DNA of 63,295 nucleotides, from assembly GCF_001598555.1 (NCBI RefSeq), contig NZ_BCZE01000051.1, forward strand, positions 1 to 63,295, given 5' to 3'. Below the pieces are notes generated by a model. It was given only the letters and a program-made list of their open reading frames with translations. It had not been told where the DNA came from and did no database searches. This DNA comes from Novosphingobium rosa NBRC 15208. Its GTDB lineage: Bacteria > Pseudomonadota > Alphaproteobacteria > Sphingomonadales > Sphingomonadaceae. Position 1 is the stretch's first letter, and every line of letters begins with the position of its first letter. This document shows positions 42,325 through 55,247 of this stretch, piece by piece. A program made the translations under genes and the position numbers.

Positions 42325-44250
42325 CTATCGCGATGTGTCTATCGCCACCACCGGCAGCTCAAGGGCGCTTGCCTGTGCCGGCGCGTGATAAATGCGGATC
42401 GTCGCCTTGCGGTAATCCTCCGGTTTGGCATCGAACATATTGGGCACGAAGCTTTGGGGATTGCGATCATACAGCGGGAACCAGCTGGACTGGATCTGCA
42501 CCATGATGCGGTGCCCGGGCAGGAACACATGGTTCACATTGGGCAGCGTCAGGCGATAGGTCAGCGCCGCATTGGGCGTAATAGGCTTGGCCTGCGAAAA
42601 GCCCTCGCGATAGCGGCCACGCAAAATGTCCATCGCGATGGGCAGTTGATAGCCGCCCATCTCGGGCTTTTCGGGCACCTCGTCAGGATAGAGGTCAATC
42701 AGCTTGACCACGAAATCACCATCGCTGCCCGTGGTTGAAGCGACAAGATCGGCAACCGGCGCGCCCGCCAGCGCGAGCGGTGCCTCCAGCGGCTCGGTCT
42801 GGTATGTCAGCACGTCGGGCCGATCGGAAAAGGCGCGCTGATCATCGACCAGCCATTGCCGCCATGTCGATCCCGGCGCATCCGTGCCGCGAATGGGGCG
42901 CTGGCGATAGGGAATGGGCTTGGCCGGGTCGGAGATATAATCATCCGCTCCCTCGGCCGTTGGCGCGGCGAAGGACAGCGTACCATTCTCGCGCAGGTAG
43001 AGCTTGCGGCTCGGAGTGCCGCAACCGCTGTCGCAAGCCACCGGCCAGCTTGGCAGGCGCTGCCATTCATTCGTGCCGGTCTGGAAGGCGGTGACGGGCG
43101 CGATCTGCGCAGGCTGCCCGCCGCTCTTGAGATAGCCGTCGAGGAAAGGGATCAGCACATGCTGGCGAAACCATGTGCCCGTATCCGACTGGAACCGGAT
43201 TGCGCCGAGGCTGTCTCCCGCCCCTGACCAGCCGCCATGCGCCCAGGGCCCCAGCGCCAGATGGTTAAGGTGGTTCGGATCATGTTTGCTGACCGCCTCG
43301 AAAGCCGCCACCGCGCCATACATATCCTCCTGATCCCACAGGCTGCCGATCCACAGGGTGGGGACGGTCTGCGGCTGTTTGGGAAGGATCGTCTCCAGTG
43401 CCTGCCCCTGCCAATAGGTGTCATAGGCGGGGTGATCGTGCAGGTCCCTCACGAAGGGGATCTGGTCGAGCCCGCGGCTCTTGACGAAGCCGCTGGCCGA
43501 ACCGGCACGCAGGAAGGTGTCGTAATCGTCATAGGCGCTGCGCCACAGGTCGCCGGCGCTGCCGCGCGCCGTATCCTGGCCGAAATAATAATCATAGCCG
43601 GTCATCCGGAAGGCGCCGCCGTGAAAATCGTCGTCATTCATCCAGGTGTTGATGACCGGGTTCATCGGCGACGCAGCCTTGAGCGCGGGATGCGGATGAA
43701 CCAGCGCCATCGCGGCCATCATCCCGTCATAGCTGGTGCCGATGATGCCGACGCGGCCATTGGCTTCCTTCACATGTTTGCTCAGCCAGTCGATCGTATC
43801 GAAGGCATCGGTGGCATGGTCCACTTTGGTGCCATTGAGCGGGCCGATCAGCGGGCGCTCGTTCACATACTCGCCCTTGGAGCCATATTTGCCGCGAATG
43901 TCTTCAACGGCAAGGATGTAACCGGCTGTCAGAAACTCGGCATAGGCTGGATTGACCAGCATGGCGCCGTGACTGCTTTCCTGGCGGCTGGTCATCTTCT
44001 CGGCGCCATAGGGCGTGCGGTCCAGAAGAATGGGCGCATCATGCGCGGCCTTGGGCACGATCAGCACCATATGCAGCGCCACGCCATCGCGCATCTTCAC
44101 ATCGACCTCGCGCCGATCGTAATCGAAGGTTGAGGTGACCGGCGTGAATTTGGCCGGGATACCGTTCGGCAAGGTCTGGGCATGGCCCACCGCCCCGAGC
44201 ATCAACGCCACACTGCTCATCAGCAACCCGATGATACGCATAAATTCCAT
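42325..44250 (-). CDS. CocE/NonD-family hydrolase (exported, second copy)
   Basis: A 641-residue X-Pro dipeptidyl-peptidase/cocaine-esterase-family hydrolase. Signal peptide (MRIIGLLMSSVALMLGAVGHA), alpha/beta core with intact nucleophile elbow GTSYDG (Ser173), and a C-terminal jelly-roll domain ending near ALELPVVAID. It is a diverged paralogue of the enzyme at 35.7-37.6 kb. Either ATG 44250 (AAAGGG only 2 bases away) or 44241 may be used, and 44241 gives the tidier signal peptide. No receptor gene adjoins it. Confidence 0.88.
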   Translation of the reverse strand: MEFMRIIGLLMSSVALMLGAVGHAQTLPNGIPAKFTPVTSTFDYDRREVDVKMRDGVALHMVLIVPKAAHDAPILLDRTPYGAEKMTSRQESSHGAMLVNPAYAEFLTAGYILAVEDIRGKYGSKGEYVNERPLIGPLNGTKVDHATDAFDTIDWLSKHVKEANGRVGIIGTSYDGMMAAMALVHPHPALKAASPMNPVINTWMNDDDFHGGAFRMTGYDYYFGQDTARGSAGDLWRSAYDDYDTFLRAGSASGFVKSRGLDQIPFVRDLHDHPAYDTYWQGQALETILPKQPQTVPTLWIGSLWDQEDMYGAVAAFEAVSKHDPNHLNHLALGPWAHGGWSGAGDSLGAIRFQSDTGTWFRQHVLIPFLDGYLKSGGQPAQIAPVTAFQTGTNEWQRLPSWPVACDSGCGTPSRKLYLRENGTLSFAAPTAEGADDYISDPAKPIPYRQRPIRGTDAPGSTWRQWLVDDQRAFSDRPDVLTYQTEPLEAPLALAGAPVADLVASTTGSDGDFVVKLIDLYPDEVPEKPEMGGYQLPIAMDILRGRYREGFSQAKPITPNAALTYRLTLPNVNHVFLPGHRIMVQIQSSWFPLYDRNPQSFVPNMFDAKPEDYRKATIRIYHAPAQASALELPVVAIDTSR

Positions 44251-44402
44251 GTCCCTTTGCTATGCTGATCAGGTGGCACACCCCTGGCATTTCGAACAGG
44301 TCTTTGTTGGGAAGACATGGGCTCAGACCATGCAAGAAACCTGGCGGTGATCATCGCTTCCCATTGCAAACAGCCCTGCGCCTGGCGGACCAGAGGAGCG
44401 GG

Positions 44403-44510
44403 ATGATGCGAGACTTGAAGGGAAAAGGCATGGCACCCGTCGATGGCGCGGCGGCCCGCCAGGGCATCGATCATGATGCGGCCCTCACTCCGCCCAAAGG
44501 AGTCCCGTGA
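44403..44510 (+). CDS. possible 35-residue small protein
   Basis: A short frame, MMRDLKGKGMAPVDGAA... ending PPKGVP, starts 3 bases after AGGAGCGGG, a strong ribosome-binding site. Nothing else supports it: the composition is unremarkable and no family is recognised. It could be a leader for the sensory operon or chance. Confidence 0.25.
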   Translation: MMRDLKGKGMAPVDGAAARQGIDHDAALTPPKGVP

Positions 44511-44516
44511 CTCTCC

Positions 44517-44531
44517 TGGAGAAATTCTCCA
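44517..44531. promoter_or_regulatory. 15-base palindrome upstream of LOV gene
   Basis: TGGAGAA-A-TTCTCCA is perfectly symmetric. It lies 5 bases upstream of the candidate -35 element and 78 bases before the LOV gene start, a normal operator position. Confidence 0.35.
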
Positions 44532-44536
44532 AGGTG

Positions 44537-44562
44537 GAAACCATGAGTGCCTGTTGAGCGTT
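44537..44562 (+). promoter_or_regulatory. candidate EcfG-type stress promoter
   Basis: GAAAC (44537-44541), 17 bases, CGTT (44559-44562) matches the alphaproteobacterial EcfG consensus GGAAC-N16/17-CGTT with one mismatch. It ends 46 bases before the GTG start of the LOV gene. A motif this short arises by chance, so this is only a candidate. Confidence 0.3.
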
Positions 44563-44608
44563 CGACCCTCAGGCATCGTCTGCACGGTGCAGGCTGGAGA
44601 CAAGTGAC

Positions 44609-45165
44609 GTGCCGGATGTGACGATACCTGTTGAATTGGAAAATTTTTTCGAGAATTCGCCCATCGCCCTGACCCTGGCCTCACCTGCAGATGATACCCC
44701 GCTGGTTCTCATCAACCGCCGATTTCTCGAACTCACCGGCTATGCGCGGCAGGATCTGCTCCATCGCAATTGCCGGGTGCTGCAACGCGATGCCGACGAC
44801 CGCGAGGCGCGTGCCAAACTGCGCGCTTTTCTTGCCGACGATACGATCGCCAATGTCCGCACACCCATCATCAATTTCAAGAAGAATGGCACGCCCTTCG
44901 TCAACCTGCTCTACATGTCGCGGCTGAGGGCACTGTCTGGCGAGACCCGCTTCATCTTCGCCTCGCAATTCGACATAAGCCGCGCCCAGCCCGAGCGCCT
45001 GCAGGCCTATGACCAGGATCTGGGCCAGACGCTGACCCGCCTCAGCCCTGTGGTGGCCGAAAGCGGCATCATCGTCGAGGGCACGCTGACCACCGTGGCC
45101 AACTCGGCCCATGCCATCGCCCAGGCCAAGCTGATCCTTGCCAATCTTGACGACAGTTCCATCCT

Positions 45166-45169
<4 letters not shown>
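44609..45169 (+). CDS. short LOV-domain protein
   Basis: A 186-residue soluble protein whose first 125 residues form a PAS/LOV domain: ENSPIALTLASP, INRRFLELTGYARQDLL, then HRNCRVLQRD, where consensus LOV is GRNCRFLQ. Cys55 is the residue that bonds flavin in blue light. INFKKNGTPFVNLLYMS matches LOV NY-x-KDG-x-FWN, although the Asn pair that holds FMN is only partly kept. A C-terminal helix replaces an output domain. GTG start. The stop overlaps the next GTG (GTGA). It probably signals to the kinase encoded next. Confidence 0.75.
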
Positions 45170-48593
<3,424 letters not shown>

Positions 48594-48597
<4 letters not shown>

Positions 48598-48956
48598 CCA
48601 AAACCATCATGATTGTCGAGGATGAGCTGCTTGTTGCACTCGATGTCCAGGACATTGTCGAGGATGTGGGCCTCGCGGTCGACGGGCCTTATGAGACGGT
48701 GAGCAGCACGCTGGCCGCGCTGGATGAGACGCTGCCCGATTGCGCCATCCTCGATGTGCGCCTGCTGGACAATGAGGTCTTTCCCGCCGCCGACCGGCTG
48801 CGCGACGAAGGCATTCCGCTGATCTTCCATTCAGCCCATGCCGATGAAGCGCAGCTCAAGACGCGCTATCCCGCCGCGCAGATCTGCGCGAAACCCAGCT
48901 CACCCTCGGAACTGCGAAGGGCCTTGCACAGGGCCGTCGGCGGCGAGATCGGCTGA
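48594..48956 (+). CDS. single-domain response regulator
   Basis: A 120-residue stand-alone receiver. Acidic residues (VEDE, 8-11), phospho-acceptor Asp54 (CAILDVRLLDN), Ser in IFHSAH and Lys in CAKPSS are all present, so it should be phosphorylatable. No output domain. GTG start inside the end of the kinase gene (GTGA), hence its likely cognate partner. Such receivers act as phosphate sinks, allosteric partners or relay modules. Confidence 0.92.
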
Positions 48957-49047
48957 ACTTTCGCCAAAGGATGGCGGGAAGACCATGGCTCGAACCGCCT
49001 TTTCCCGGCTGCTTATGACTTATATCGAGAACACGGAATCGGTTTGA

Positions 49048-49401
49048 ATGGCTCATGTCCTGATCATTGAGGATGAGATCCTTATCGCGTTGGATCTTGC
49101 AGAGCAGCTTGAGGATCACGGTGCGTTCTCTTTCGCATTCGCGAGCTCGGAAGAACGGGCGCTCGCCGCTGCGAAGGAAAGACGGCCGGATGTGATCACC
49201 TGTGATGTCACCCTGGCTCAAGGTTTCGGTCCGCGGGCGATCAAGGCGATCCATGAAGAGGTGGGCCCGATCCCCACGATCTTCGTGACGGGAACACCCG
49301 ATGACACGCTGATGGCCTATCAGCCCTGCGTGATCCTGCACAAGCCGGTTGACCAGACCGCTCTCGTCGAAGCCTTTCGAACGTTCAAGCGAGCCCGCTA
49401 A
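49048..49401 (+). CDS. single-domain response regulator
   Basis: A second stand-alone receiver, 117 residues, with IIEDE (acidic pocket), Asp53 (ITCDVTLAQG), Thr in FVTGTPDD and Lys in LHKPVD. It is about 90 bases after the previous receiver, has its own ATG, and a weak ribosome-binding site. It is not closely similar to the first outside the fold, so it is not a recent duplicate. It may complete a phosphorelay or compete with the first for the kinase. Confidence 0.9.
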   Translation: MAHVLIIEDEILIALDLAEQLEDHGAFSFAFASSEERALAAAKERRPDVITCDVTLAQGFGPRAIKAIHEEVGPIPTIFVTGTPDDTLMAYQPCVILHKPVDQTALVEAFRTFKRAR

Positions 49402-49494
49402 GCAGCACTCACGCAACAGATTGGTTGCTCCATCCGCAGATTTCTGCGAGGTTCAATGTGCTTAAAATTTGAAATAACCCGACCTTATTTACGT

Positions 49495-51060
49495 TTATAC
49501 CGCCACCGGCTCGATCACCGTTTCGGACAAGGCGGCGCCTTTATGCTGAAGGAACAGGCGAAACTCGGGTTGCGTGATGGCCGCAGGCCGCACATCAAGC
49601 ATCACGCGCCAGCGCTTTGCCGCGCCAACCACAGGATAAGCCGCCTGAGCCAGAACAGCGGCGGCAGGCAGGTTTGTCACCGCCGCAACCCCGCTTGAGC
49701 GGTCCAGCCCGGCAAGGCTTTCTCCCTCGAAATCGAACACCAGCTTATGCGTGTCCTGCCGCGCAGCCGCGCCGGGTATGCCGCCCGCGCCGTTCCATTG
49801 ATCGACAAGGCGAGCGCCCGCAGCCGAAGATGGATCGTGCGACGTCCAGCGCAGCCGATAGCGCCATTCGTGATATCCGCCCGCGCGGGCCGGCGTATCG
49901 CTGACCCAGAAGGCGGTGACGTTGTCGGTGGTTTCGGAATCGGTCGGAAACTCATAGAGCATCACCGCGCCTGGCCCCCAATCGCCGATCGGCTCCACCC
50001 AGAGGCTGGGGCGCCGGTCATAGAAGGCGCCATCATCCTGATAGTCGGTGAAGCGGCGATCCCGCTGCATCAGGCCGAAGCCGCGCGGATTGGTGACGGA
50101 AAAGGCATTGGTGCGTGGATGGCGGGGGTTGCGCAGCGGGCGCCACAGATGCTCGCCATTGGCCGCAACGATGGCCAGACCATCGGAATCGTGAATTTCC
50201 GGGCGCCAGTCCGGCGTCCGGTCGGGTGAGGTCTGATCATACCAGAACATGCTGGAGGAAGGGGCGATGCCAAGCCGCTTGATGTCCTTGCGCATGGCAA
50301 AGACAGCCGTCACATCCTGCACCACTCCGTCGGGCCCGGTGCTGTTGTCAAAGCGCATGGCGCCCACCAGACTGGGCCCGTCGATCAGCCCATAGACGCG
50401 CATGGCGCTATCGCTCAGCGTCTCGATCCAGAACTCGGTGAAGGCCGGGAACTCTTCCTCGCTGGCCAGCGCCGTATCGACCGCGATCCCCCTTGCCGAG
50501 ATGCCATATTGGTTCTGCGCGCCTGCGGTCCGGAAATAGGATGCGCCCATGAAGGACAGCCAGTCGCCCTCGGCGCGGGCGTTGAGCACGCGAAAACCGG
50601 CCGGTCTGGCCTCGGCACCCCCGGCGAACAAGCCTTTGCTCGACAGCAAAGGGCGCGCCTGTCCGCCCTGCAGGACATTCAGCTTCACAGGGGCGGGCGC
50701 ATAGCGGTTGACCGGCAGCAGGCGGACCGTGCCCGTCAGCGGCGTCGCAGGGCCATAGATGAGCTTTCCTGCGGCATCGAAATCAATGTCATGCGCACCG
50801 GGCGTGGATGCCGCTGCCTCATAGGGTTTGGCCGCCAGCCTGCGCACAAGGGCCGTCAGCTCCTCCCAGGAAAAGCTTTGCGGCGGGCCAAAACGCGTGG
50901 GGGCGGTGTCGCCAACAGCGGCGGTCGCTATGCCCGCCAGTGACGCGAAGGACAGGCCTGCGATGCCGCCGCAAATGTCGCGGCGGGAAAAGGCGGACAA
51001 GGCAGATGGCCCGGCAGGGGCACCAGGGTCGATGCAGTCGTCGGGAACAGGGCTGGCCAT
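49495..51060 (-). CDS. periplasmic glucan biosynthesis protein, OpgG/OpgD family
   Basis: A 521-residue MdoG/OpgD-family protein with a Tat signal (SRRDICGGIAGLSFASL, residues 25-41) and the beta-sandwich body (FSWEELTALVRRLAAKPYEA, GASYFRTAGAQNQYGISARG, WVEPIGDWGPGAVMLYEFPT, WRYRLRW). OpgG/OpgD shape periplasmic glucans after synthesis by OpgH. The Tat signal favours OpgD. The partner OpgH is not in this window. The ATG at 51060 follows AGGAGAAGAACC. Confidence 0.88.
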   Translation of the reverse strand: MASPVPDDCIDPGAPAGPSALSAFSRRDICGGIAGLSFASLAGIATAAVGDTAPTRFGPPQSFSWEELTALVRRLAAKPYEAAASTPGAHDIDFDAAGKLIYGPATPLTGTVRLLPVNRYAPAPVKLNVLQGGQARPLLSSKGLFAGGAEARPAGFRVLNARAEGDWLSFMGASYFRTAGAQNQYGISARGIAVDTALASEEEFPAFTEFWIETLSDSAMRVYGLIDGPSLVGAMRFDNSTGPDGVVQDVTAVFAMRKDIKRLGIAPSSSMFWYDQTSPDRTPDWRPEIHDSDGLAIVAANGEHLWRPLRNPRHPRTNAFSVTNPRGFGLMQRDRRFTDYQDDGAFYDRRPSLWVEPIGDWGPGAVMLYEFPTDSETTDNVTAFWVSDTPARAGGYHEWRYRLRWTSHDPSSAAGARLVDQWNGAGGIPGAAARQDTHKLVFDFEGESLAGLDRSSGVAAVTNLPAAAVLAQAAYPVVGAAKRWRVMLDVRPAAITQPEFRLFLQHKGAALSETVIEPVAV

Positions 51061-51329
51061 GGTTCTTCTCCTGACAGATCACAGAAGAGATCGCCTGCGC
51101 GCAAGTTCCAGACCGGTGTCTGGGCATCCGCTTTGGCGTCACCATAACATCAGCTCAACGAAAGGCTGCGGAACCTCACCCTTTCAGCGCTGTTCGGAAA
51201 CACAGCCTGTCCAGGCGCCGCTCCCGGTTTTCTGATGCATGGATTTCCAGCCAAGTCCGATGTCATGCATTCGAACCGACGATTGTTTCCCAAACCACGG
51301 CAAGTGCCCAACCGAGTCACGGATAGACC

Positions 51330-53066
51330 ATGGTCACCTCCCCACAAGGGCCACCTTCACCCGCCAACCTTCGGATCGGCATTGTCGGCACCGGACCGAC
51401 CGCGCTCTACACCCTTCAGGCTCTGCTCGAAAGCGATCAACCCTGCGACATCCATCTCTATGAGGCGGGAGAAAAAACCGGTCCGGGCGTCCCCTTCAGC
51501 ACCGATCATGCCACCATGCCGATGCTGGCCAACATCGCCGGGATCGAGCTTCCGCCCTTGTGCGAAACGCTGAACGGCTGGGCCAAACGCCAGAGCATCG
51601 AACGCCTCGCCGCCTGGGGCATCGCGGATAGCGCGGATGACAATCGCGCATTTTTCCCGCGTCTGGTGCTGGGTGCCTATTTTGCCGACCAGTTCGATCT
51701 GCTGCTCGCCCATCATCTCGGACCACATAGGGTGACCGTCCATCGCTCCCACCGGGTCACCGATGTCGCGGCCTTCCCGGATGGGGTGCGCATCGCATGG
51801 GACACGAAGGGCAAGCAAGGCACAGATTGGCTGGACAGGCTGGTGATTGCCACCGGCTATGGTTCCCACGGCCCGGCCCAGCCGCCTCGCGCGCCTGCTG
51901 GCGCCGAGAACATCGGCCTCCTGGGCAGTTCACTGAGCGCGATCGATGCCGTGGTGACACTGGCTCTGCGGCATGGCGATTTCGTCGAGACCGCGCAAGG
52001 CCTGGCCTATCGGGGCGACACCGGCTGGCAGGTGACCATGCTCTCGCGCAGCGGCCTGCTGCCCGAGGCGGATTTCTGGTTTCCCTTTCCGCTCGAACCG
52101 CTCGATCTCTTCACCGATCGAGCGTTGGCGCAGGTGCTGCAAGGCTGCGATGGCGATCTGGACCGGATCTTCGCGCTGTTCGCCCGCCAACTGCGCGATC
52201 TCGATCCAGCCTATGCCGACAGCATCGATCTGGACAGCGCAACCGCCGATAGCTTTGCCGACCGCTATTTCGCCCAAAGGCGGAGCATCGATCCCTTCCT
52301 CCACGCACGTGTCAATCTCGCCGAAGCGCGCAGCAGCCATCGCCAGCGCCGCACTCAGGGCTGGCGCTATGCCATTTTGCGGATGCATGAGCCCTTTGGC
52401 CGCATCGTTCCTCGGCTGTCGCCCACAGACCTCAAGCGGTTCGAAACCGGCATCAAGCGCTGCTTCACAGACAATTATGCGGCCGTGCCCCATCTTTCCA
52501 TCGACCGCCTGCTGGCCTTGCAGGAGGCGGGCAGGCTGCAGATCGAAAGGCTCGGCCCGAGCTATGGTCTGAGCGACCGGGGCGACCAGGGCTGGCAAAT
52601 CCAGATTGGCGAGCGCTCGCTGCAATTTGACAGCCTGATCGACGCGCGCGGGCAGCAACCGCTGGGGCTGGATCTCTTCCCCTTTCCCACCTTGCGGCTG
52701 CAACTCTGTGCCCGGGCCAGAGACCAGGGGCTGGACTGGAATGACGGGCTTCCTCCCAGCGAGGATCTGGTGATCGTCCCTGACGATCCCGCGCTCGGGC
52801 GCGTTCACTGCCTTGCGCTCCCCTTTCTGCTCAAGCGACACCCCTTTGTTCAGGGCCTGTGCGAAAGCGCCGCCATGGGACGAAGCACGGCAACGGCCCT
52901 GCTGCGGACCACTGACCAGAAGCCGGACCTGCCCGAGGACACGAGGCGGCAGGTCAGCCATTATCTCGCCACGCTGGACACCACCTGCCCCGTCTATTGC
53001 GGCGACGAAGCGGCAATTCGCGCGATCCATCTGCCAAAGAGGCCGGTGGTGGAGCCGGTTGCATAA
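51330..53066 (+). CDS. FAD/NAD(P)-binding protein (PF13454-like)
   Basis: A 578-residue flavoprotein. N-terminal dinucleotide motif GIVGTGPTALYTLQALL (about 17-33), a cofactor-contacting Glu in YEAGEKTGPGVPFS, and a late VIATGYG. The whole matches the NAD_binding_9 family (HcnB-like or siderophore-biosynthesis monooxygenase-like). Substrate unknown. It is divergent from the OpgG/D gene with a 269-base control region. The start ATG has GGATAGACC upstream. Confidence 0.82.
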   Translation: MVTSPQGPPSPANLRIGIVGTGPTALYTLQALLESDQPCDIHLYEAGEKTGPGVPFSTDHATMPMLANIAGIELPPLCETLNGWAKRQSIERLAAWGIADSADDNRAFFPRLVLGAYFADQFDLLLAHHLGPHRVTVHRSHRVTDVAAFPDGVRIAWDTKGKQGTDWLDRLVIATGYGSHGPAQPPRAPAGAENIGLLGSSLSAIDAVVTLALRHGDFVETAQGLAYRGDTGWQVTMLSRSGLLPEADFWFPFPLEPLDLFTDRALAQVLQGCDGDLDRIFALFARQLRDLDPAYADSIDLDSATADSFADRYFAQRRSIDPFLHARVNLAEARSSHRQRRTQGWRYAILRMHEPFGRIVPRLSPTDLKRFETGIKRCFTDNYAAVPHLSIDRLLALQEAGRLQIERLGPSYGLSDRGDQGWQIQIGERSLQFDSLIDARGQQPLGLDLFPFPTLRLQLCARARDQGLDWNDGLPPSEDLVIVPDDPALGRVHCLALPFLLKRHPFVQGLCESAAMGRSTATALLRTTDQKPDLPEDTRRQVSHYLATLDTTCPVYCGDEAAIRAIHLPKRPVVEPVA

Positions 53067-53246
53067 ACGCTCTGCCACCCTGAACCGGGAGGGCTATGCC
53101 GGATATGGCCCGGCCACGGCGGGGCAAAGGCGCGGCGCAGCCCATCAGGCGTCGCTGAAACGCAACGCCTCATCTGAAGCCCCTGTTTATTGCGCGACGA
53201 GCGGAGCATGCATTGCAGGCACAGCGATCGATCGACGGGGCAGACC

Positions 53247-53480
53247 ATGACCCAAGACAACACCAGTGCCGAGGGATTTCACGATCCGCATTTCCCGCCG
53301 ATGCGCATCATCGGATCGGATGAAGCGGGCCTGTCCGTGGCCCGGCAAGCCTATCTCAGGGCGATGCGGGCCGGTGTCGCCGAAACCCGCAAGCAGGGCG
53401 GCGAACCGGATTACGATGTTCTGGCCGAAGTAGCCTCCGATATTGCGCAAGAAGCCTATGATGCCTTTGCGGGCCGATAA
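53247..53480 (+). CDS. small acidic hypothetical protein
   Basis: A 77-residue soluble protein (MTQDNTSAEGFHDPHFPPMR ... QEAYDAFAGR), helical in its second half. The ATG at 53247 follows GGGGCAG; open frame upstream is excluded by that site. No named family. It resembles the small stress-type proteins seen further right. Confidence 0.6.
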   Translation: MTQDNTSAEGFHDPHFPPMRIIGSDEAGLSVARQAYLRAMRAGVAETRKQGGEPDYDVLAEVASDIAQEAYDAFAGR

Positions 53481-53529
53481 CAGCCCTGCCTGAGGCTTGT
53501 CAGGCCGCTGATCTGTTCGTACCTCAGCA

Positions 53530-53838
53530 TCAGTCTGCCGGCGTTTCGCTTTCGACAGTTGTCTCGCTCCCGGTATCATCGCGGCTGGCATTGCGCCGTT
53601 CTGAGATCATATCATTGGGCTCATCGGGCGCCATATCGCTGTCACCGGGGCGATGCGGGGGCAGGTGATGGCCCTCCTGCCCGGCTTCGGAGAAGGGCTT
53701 GGCCTCCTCCCCCGCCCGGCCTTGCCGCGCATCGGCATCATTGGCCTGCTGGGCATCCACCCGGATCGTGGACGATCCTTCCTGCTGCTCCACAGGCTTC
53801 ACAAGATGTTCGGCGGGCCCAACCGAGGTGTCACTCAT
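53530..53838 (-). CDS. disordered acidic protein, probably stress-type
   Basis: A 102-residue highly polar protein (MSDTSVGPAEHLVKPVEQQE ... TTVESETPAD) with no hydrophobic core; it should be intrinsically disordered. Such proteins are typical of sphingomonad general-stress regulons. AGGAGAGAG precedes the ATG and a plausible EcfG-type promoter lies just upstream. Function unknown. Confidence 0.6.
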   Translation of the reverse strand: MSDTSVGPAEHLVKPVEQQEGSSTIRVDAQQANDADARQGRAGEEAKPFSEAGQEGHHLPPHRPGDSDMAPDEPNDMISERRNASRDDTGSETTVESETPAD

Positions 53839-53859
53839 GATCTCTCTCCTGTCAGAGGC

Positions 53860-53885
53860 AATGATCGGCGGGAGTCCGATGTTCC
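53860..53885 (-). promoter_or_regulatory. candidate EcfG-type stress promoter
   Basis: On the minus strand GGAAC (53881-53885), 17 bases, CATT (53860-53863) resembles GGAAC-N16/17-CGTT with one mismatch. The -10 element ends about 21 bases before the ATG of the acidic protein. A good -35 and correct spacing make this the better of the candidates in this region. Confidence 0.4.
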
Positions 53886-53948
53886 GCCCGCGCCCTCAGC
53901 GCAGCTTGCGCGAAGCCCATATGATCGCGGCCATACGCCGGGCAGCCT

Positions 53949-55247
53949 TCAGGGGCGCTTCGCGCTCACCCGCCAGACGGCGTTGCCCACATCGTCGGCC
54001 ACCAGCAACGCGCCACGCGTGTCCATCGCCACGCCCACCGGGCGGCCATGCACCGTGTTGTTACGGTCGAGGAAGCCCGTCAGCACATCCACCGGCTTGG
54101 CGACCGGCCGCCCATTGGCAAATCCGACAAACACCACGCGATAACCGTTGAAGGGATCGCGATCCCAACTGCCATGCTCACCCACGAAGGCGCCGTTGCG
54201 CATCGTGTCAGGCAGCAGGGCGCCATTGTTGGCAAAGGCCAGTCCCAGCGGCGCGACATGCGATCCCAGCGCATAATCGGGCACCAGCGCGCTCGCCACC
54301 AGATCGGGCCGTGTCGGCTTCACGCGCGGATCGACATGCCTGCCGTAATAGCTGTAGGGCCAGCCATAAAAGCCCCCGGGCCGCAGCGAGGTGATGTAGT
54401 CGGGCACCAGATTGGGGCCGAGTTCGTCGCGCTCATTGACGGCGGCCCAGACGGCATGGCTCTGCGGCTCGATGGCCACGGCAGCGGGGTTGCGCAGGCC
54501 CCCGGCATAGAGCTTCCAGGCGCCGCTCGCCCGGTCGATTTCCCAGACAGCGGCGCGGTTCAGCTCGGCGCCAATGCCGTTTTCGGTGATGTTGCTGTTC
54601 GATCCCACACCGACATAAAGCTTGCTGCCATCCGGGCTGGCGACAAGGCTCTTGGTCCAGTGATGGTTGATCGGCCCGCCGGGCAGATCGACCAGCTTCT
54701 GGCCCGGCGCGGTGATCCGCGTGTCTCCGGTGACATAGGGAAAGCGGATCAGCGCATCGGCATTGGCGACATAGAGATCGTTGCCCACCAGCGCCACGCC
54801 GAAGGGCGAGTTGAGCTTATCGAGAAACACACTGCGCTGCTCATACTTGCCATCGCCATCGGCGTCGCGCAGCAGGGTGATGCGGTTGGCGGACTTGGCC
54901 TTGGCCCCCGCCGAGCCCTGCACCAGTCCCATAATGATCTCCTTGGGGCGGAAGACCGGTGCCTGCGGACCGTTGCTTTCCACCACCAGCACATCGCCGT
55001 TTGGCAGAGGATAGACCTGTCGCGGATGCTCCAGCCCTGTGGCCAGCGCCTGCACCTGCAGGCCCGGCGCAGGCGTGGGCATGGCATTGCCCCAGGGCAT
55101 CACCTTGCCCACCTTCATCGGCGGCATCAGATATTGCTGCTGATCGGGCAGTTGCGGGTTGGGGCCGGTCTGCGCATCGGGGCTGGCGGCGGGCCCATCG
55201 CAAGCGGAGAGAGCCAGCAGCGCGGCGAAGGAAAGCGCGCGCTTCAC
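53949..55247 (-). CDS. PQQ-type sugar (sorbosone-like) dehydrogenase lipoprotein
   Basis: A 432-residue lipoprotein: signal with lipobox LALSACDG, then a six-bladed beta-propeller of the soluble aldose/sorbosone dehydrogenase family (QALATGLEHPRQVYPLPNGD, LNSPFGVALVGNDLYVANAD, HHWTKSLVASPDGSKLYVG, GGLRNPAAVAIEPQ, GWPYSYYGRHVDPR, FVGEHGSWDRDPFNGYRVVF, HGRPVGVAMD). Family members oxidise sugars with PQQ. A GTG start at 55247 overlaps the stop of the membrane gene before it (GTGA). No cofactor genes are visible, so PQQ must come from elsewhere or another substrate is used. Confidence 0.88.
   Translation of the reverse strand: MKRALSFAALLALSACDGPAASPDAQTGPNPQLPDQQQYLMPPMKVGKVMPWGNAMPTPAPGLQVQALATGLEHPRQVYPLPNGDVLVVESNGPQAPVFRPKEIIMGLVQGSAGAKAKSANRITLLRDADGDGKYEQRSVFLDKLNSPFGVALVGNDLYVANADALIRFPYVTGDTRITAPGQKLVDLPGGPINHHWTKSLVASPDGSKLYVGVGSNSNITENGIGAELNRAAVWEIDRASGAWKLYAGGLRNPAAVAIEPQSHAVWAAVNERDELGPNLVPDYITSLRPGGFYGWPYSYYGRHVDPRVKPTRPDLVASALVPDYALGSHVAPLGLAFANNGALLPDTMRNGAFVGEHGSWDRDPFNGYRVVFVGFANGRPVAKPVDVLTGFLDRNNTVHGRPVGVAMDTRGALLVADDVGNAVWRVSAKRP

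Larger units (their letters stand above)
44251..44608. other. intergenic region before the sensory cassette, 358 bases
   Basis: This divergent gap contains a possible 35-codon frame, a 15-base palindrome and a candidate stress promoter, each listed separately. No RNA gene or larger coding frame is seen. Confidence 0.55.
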
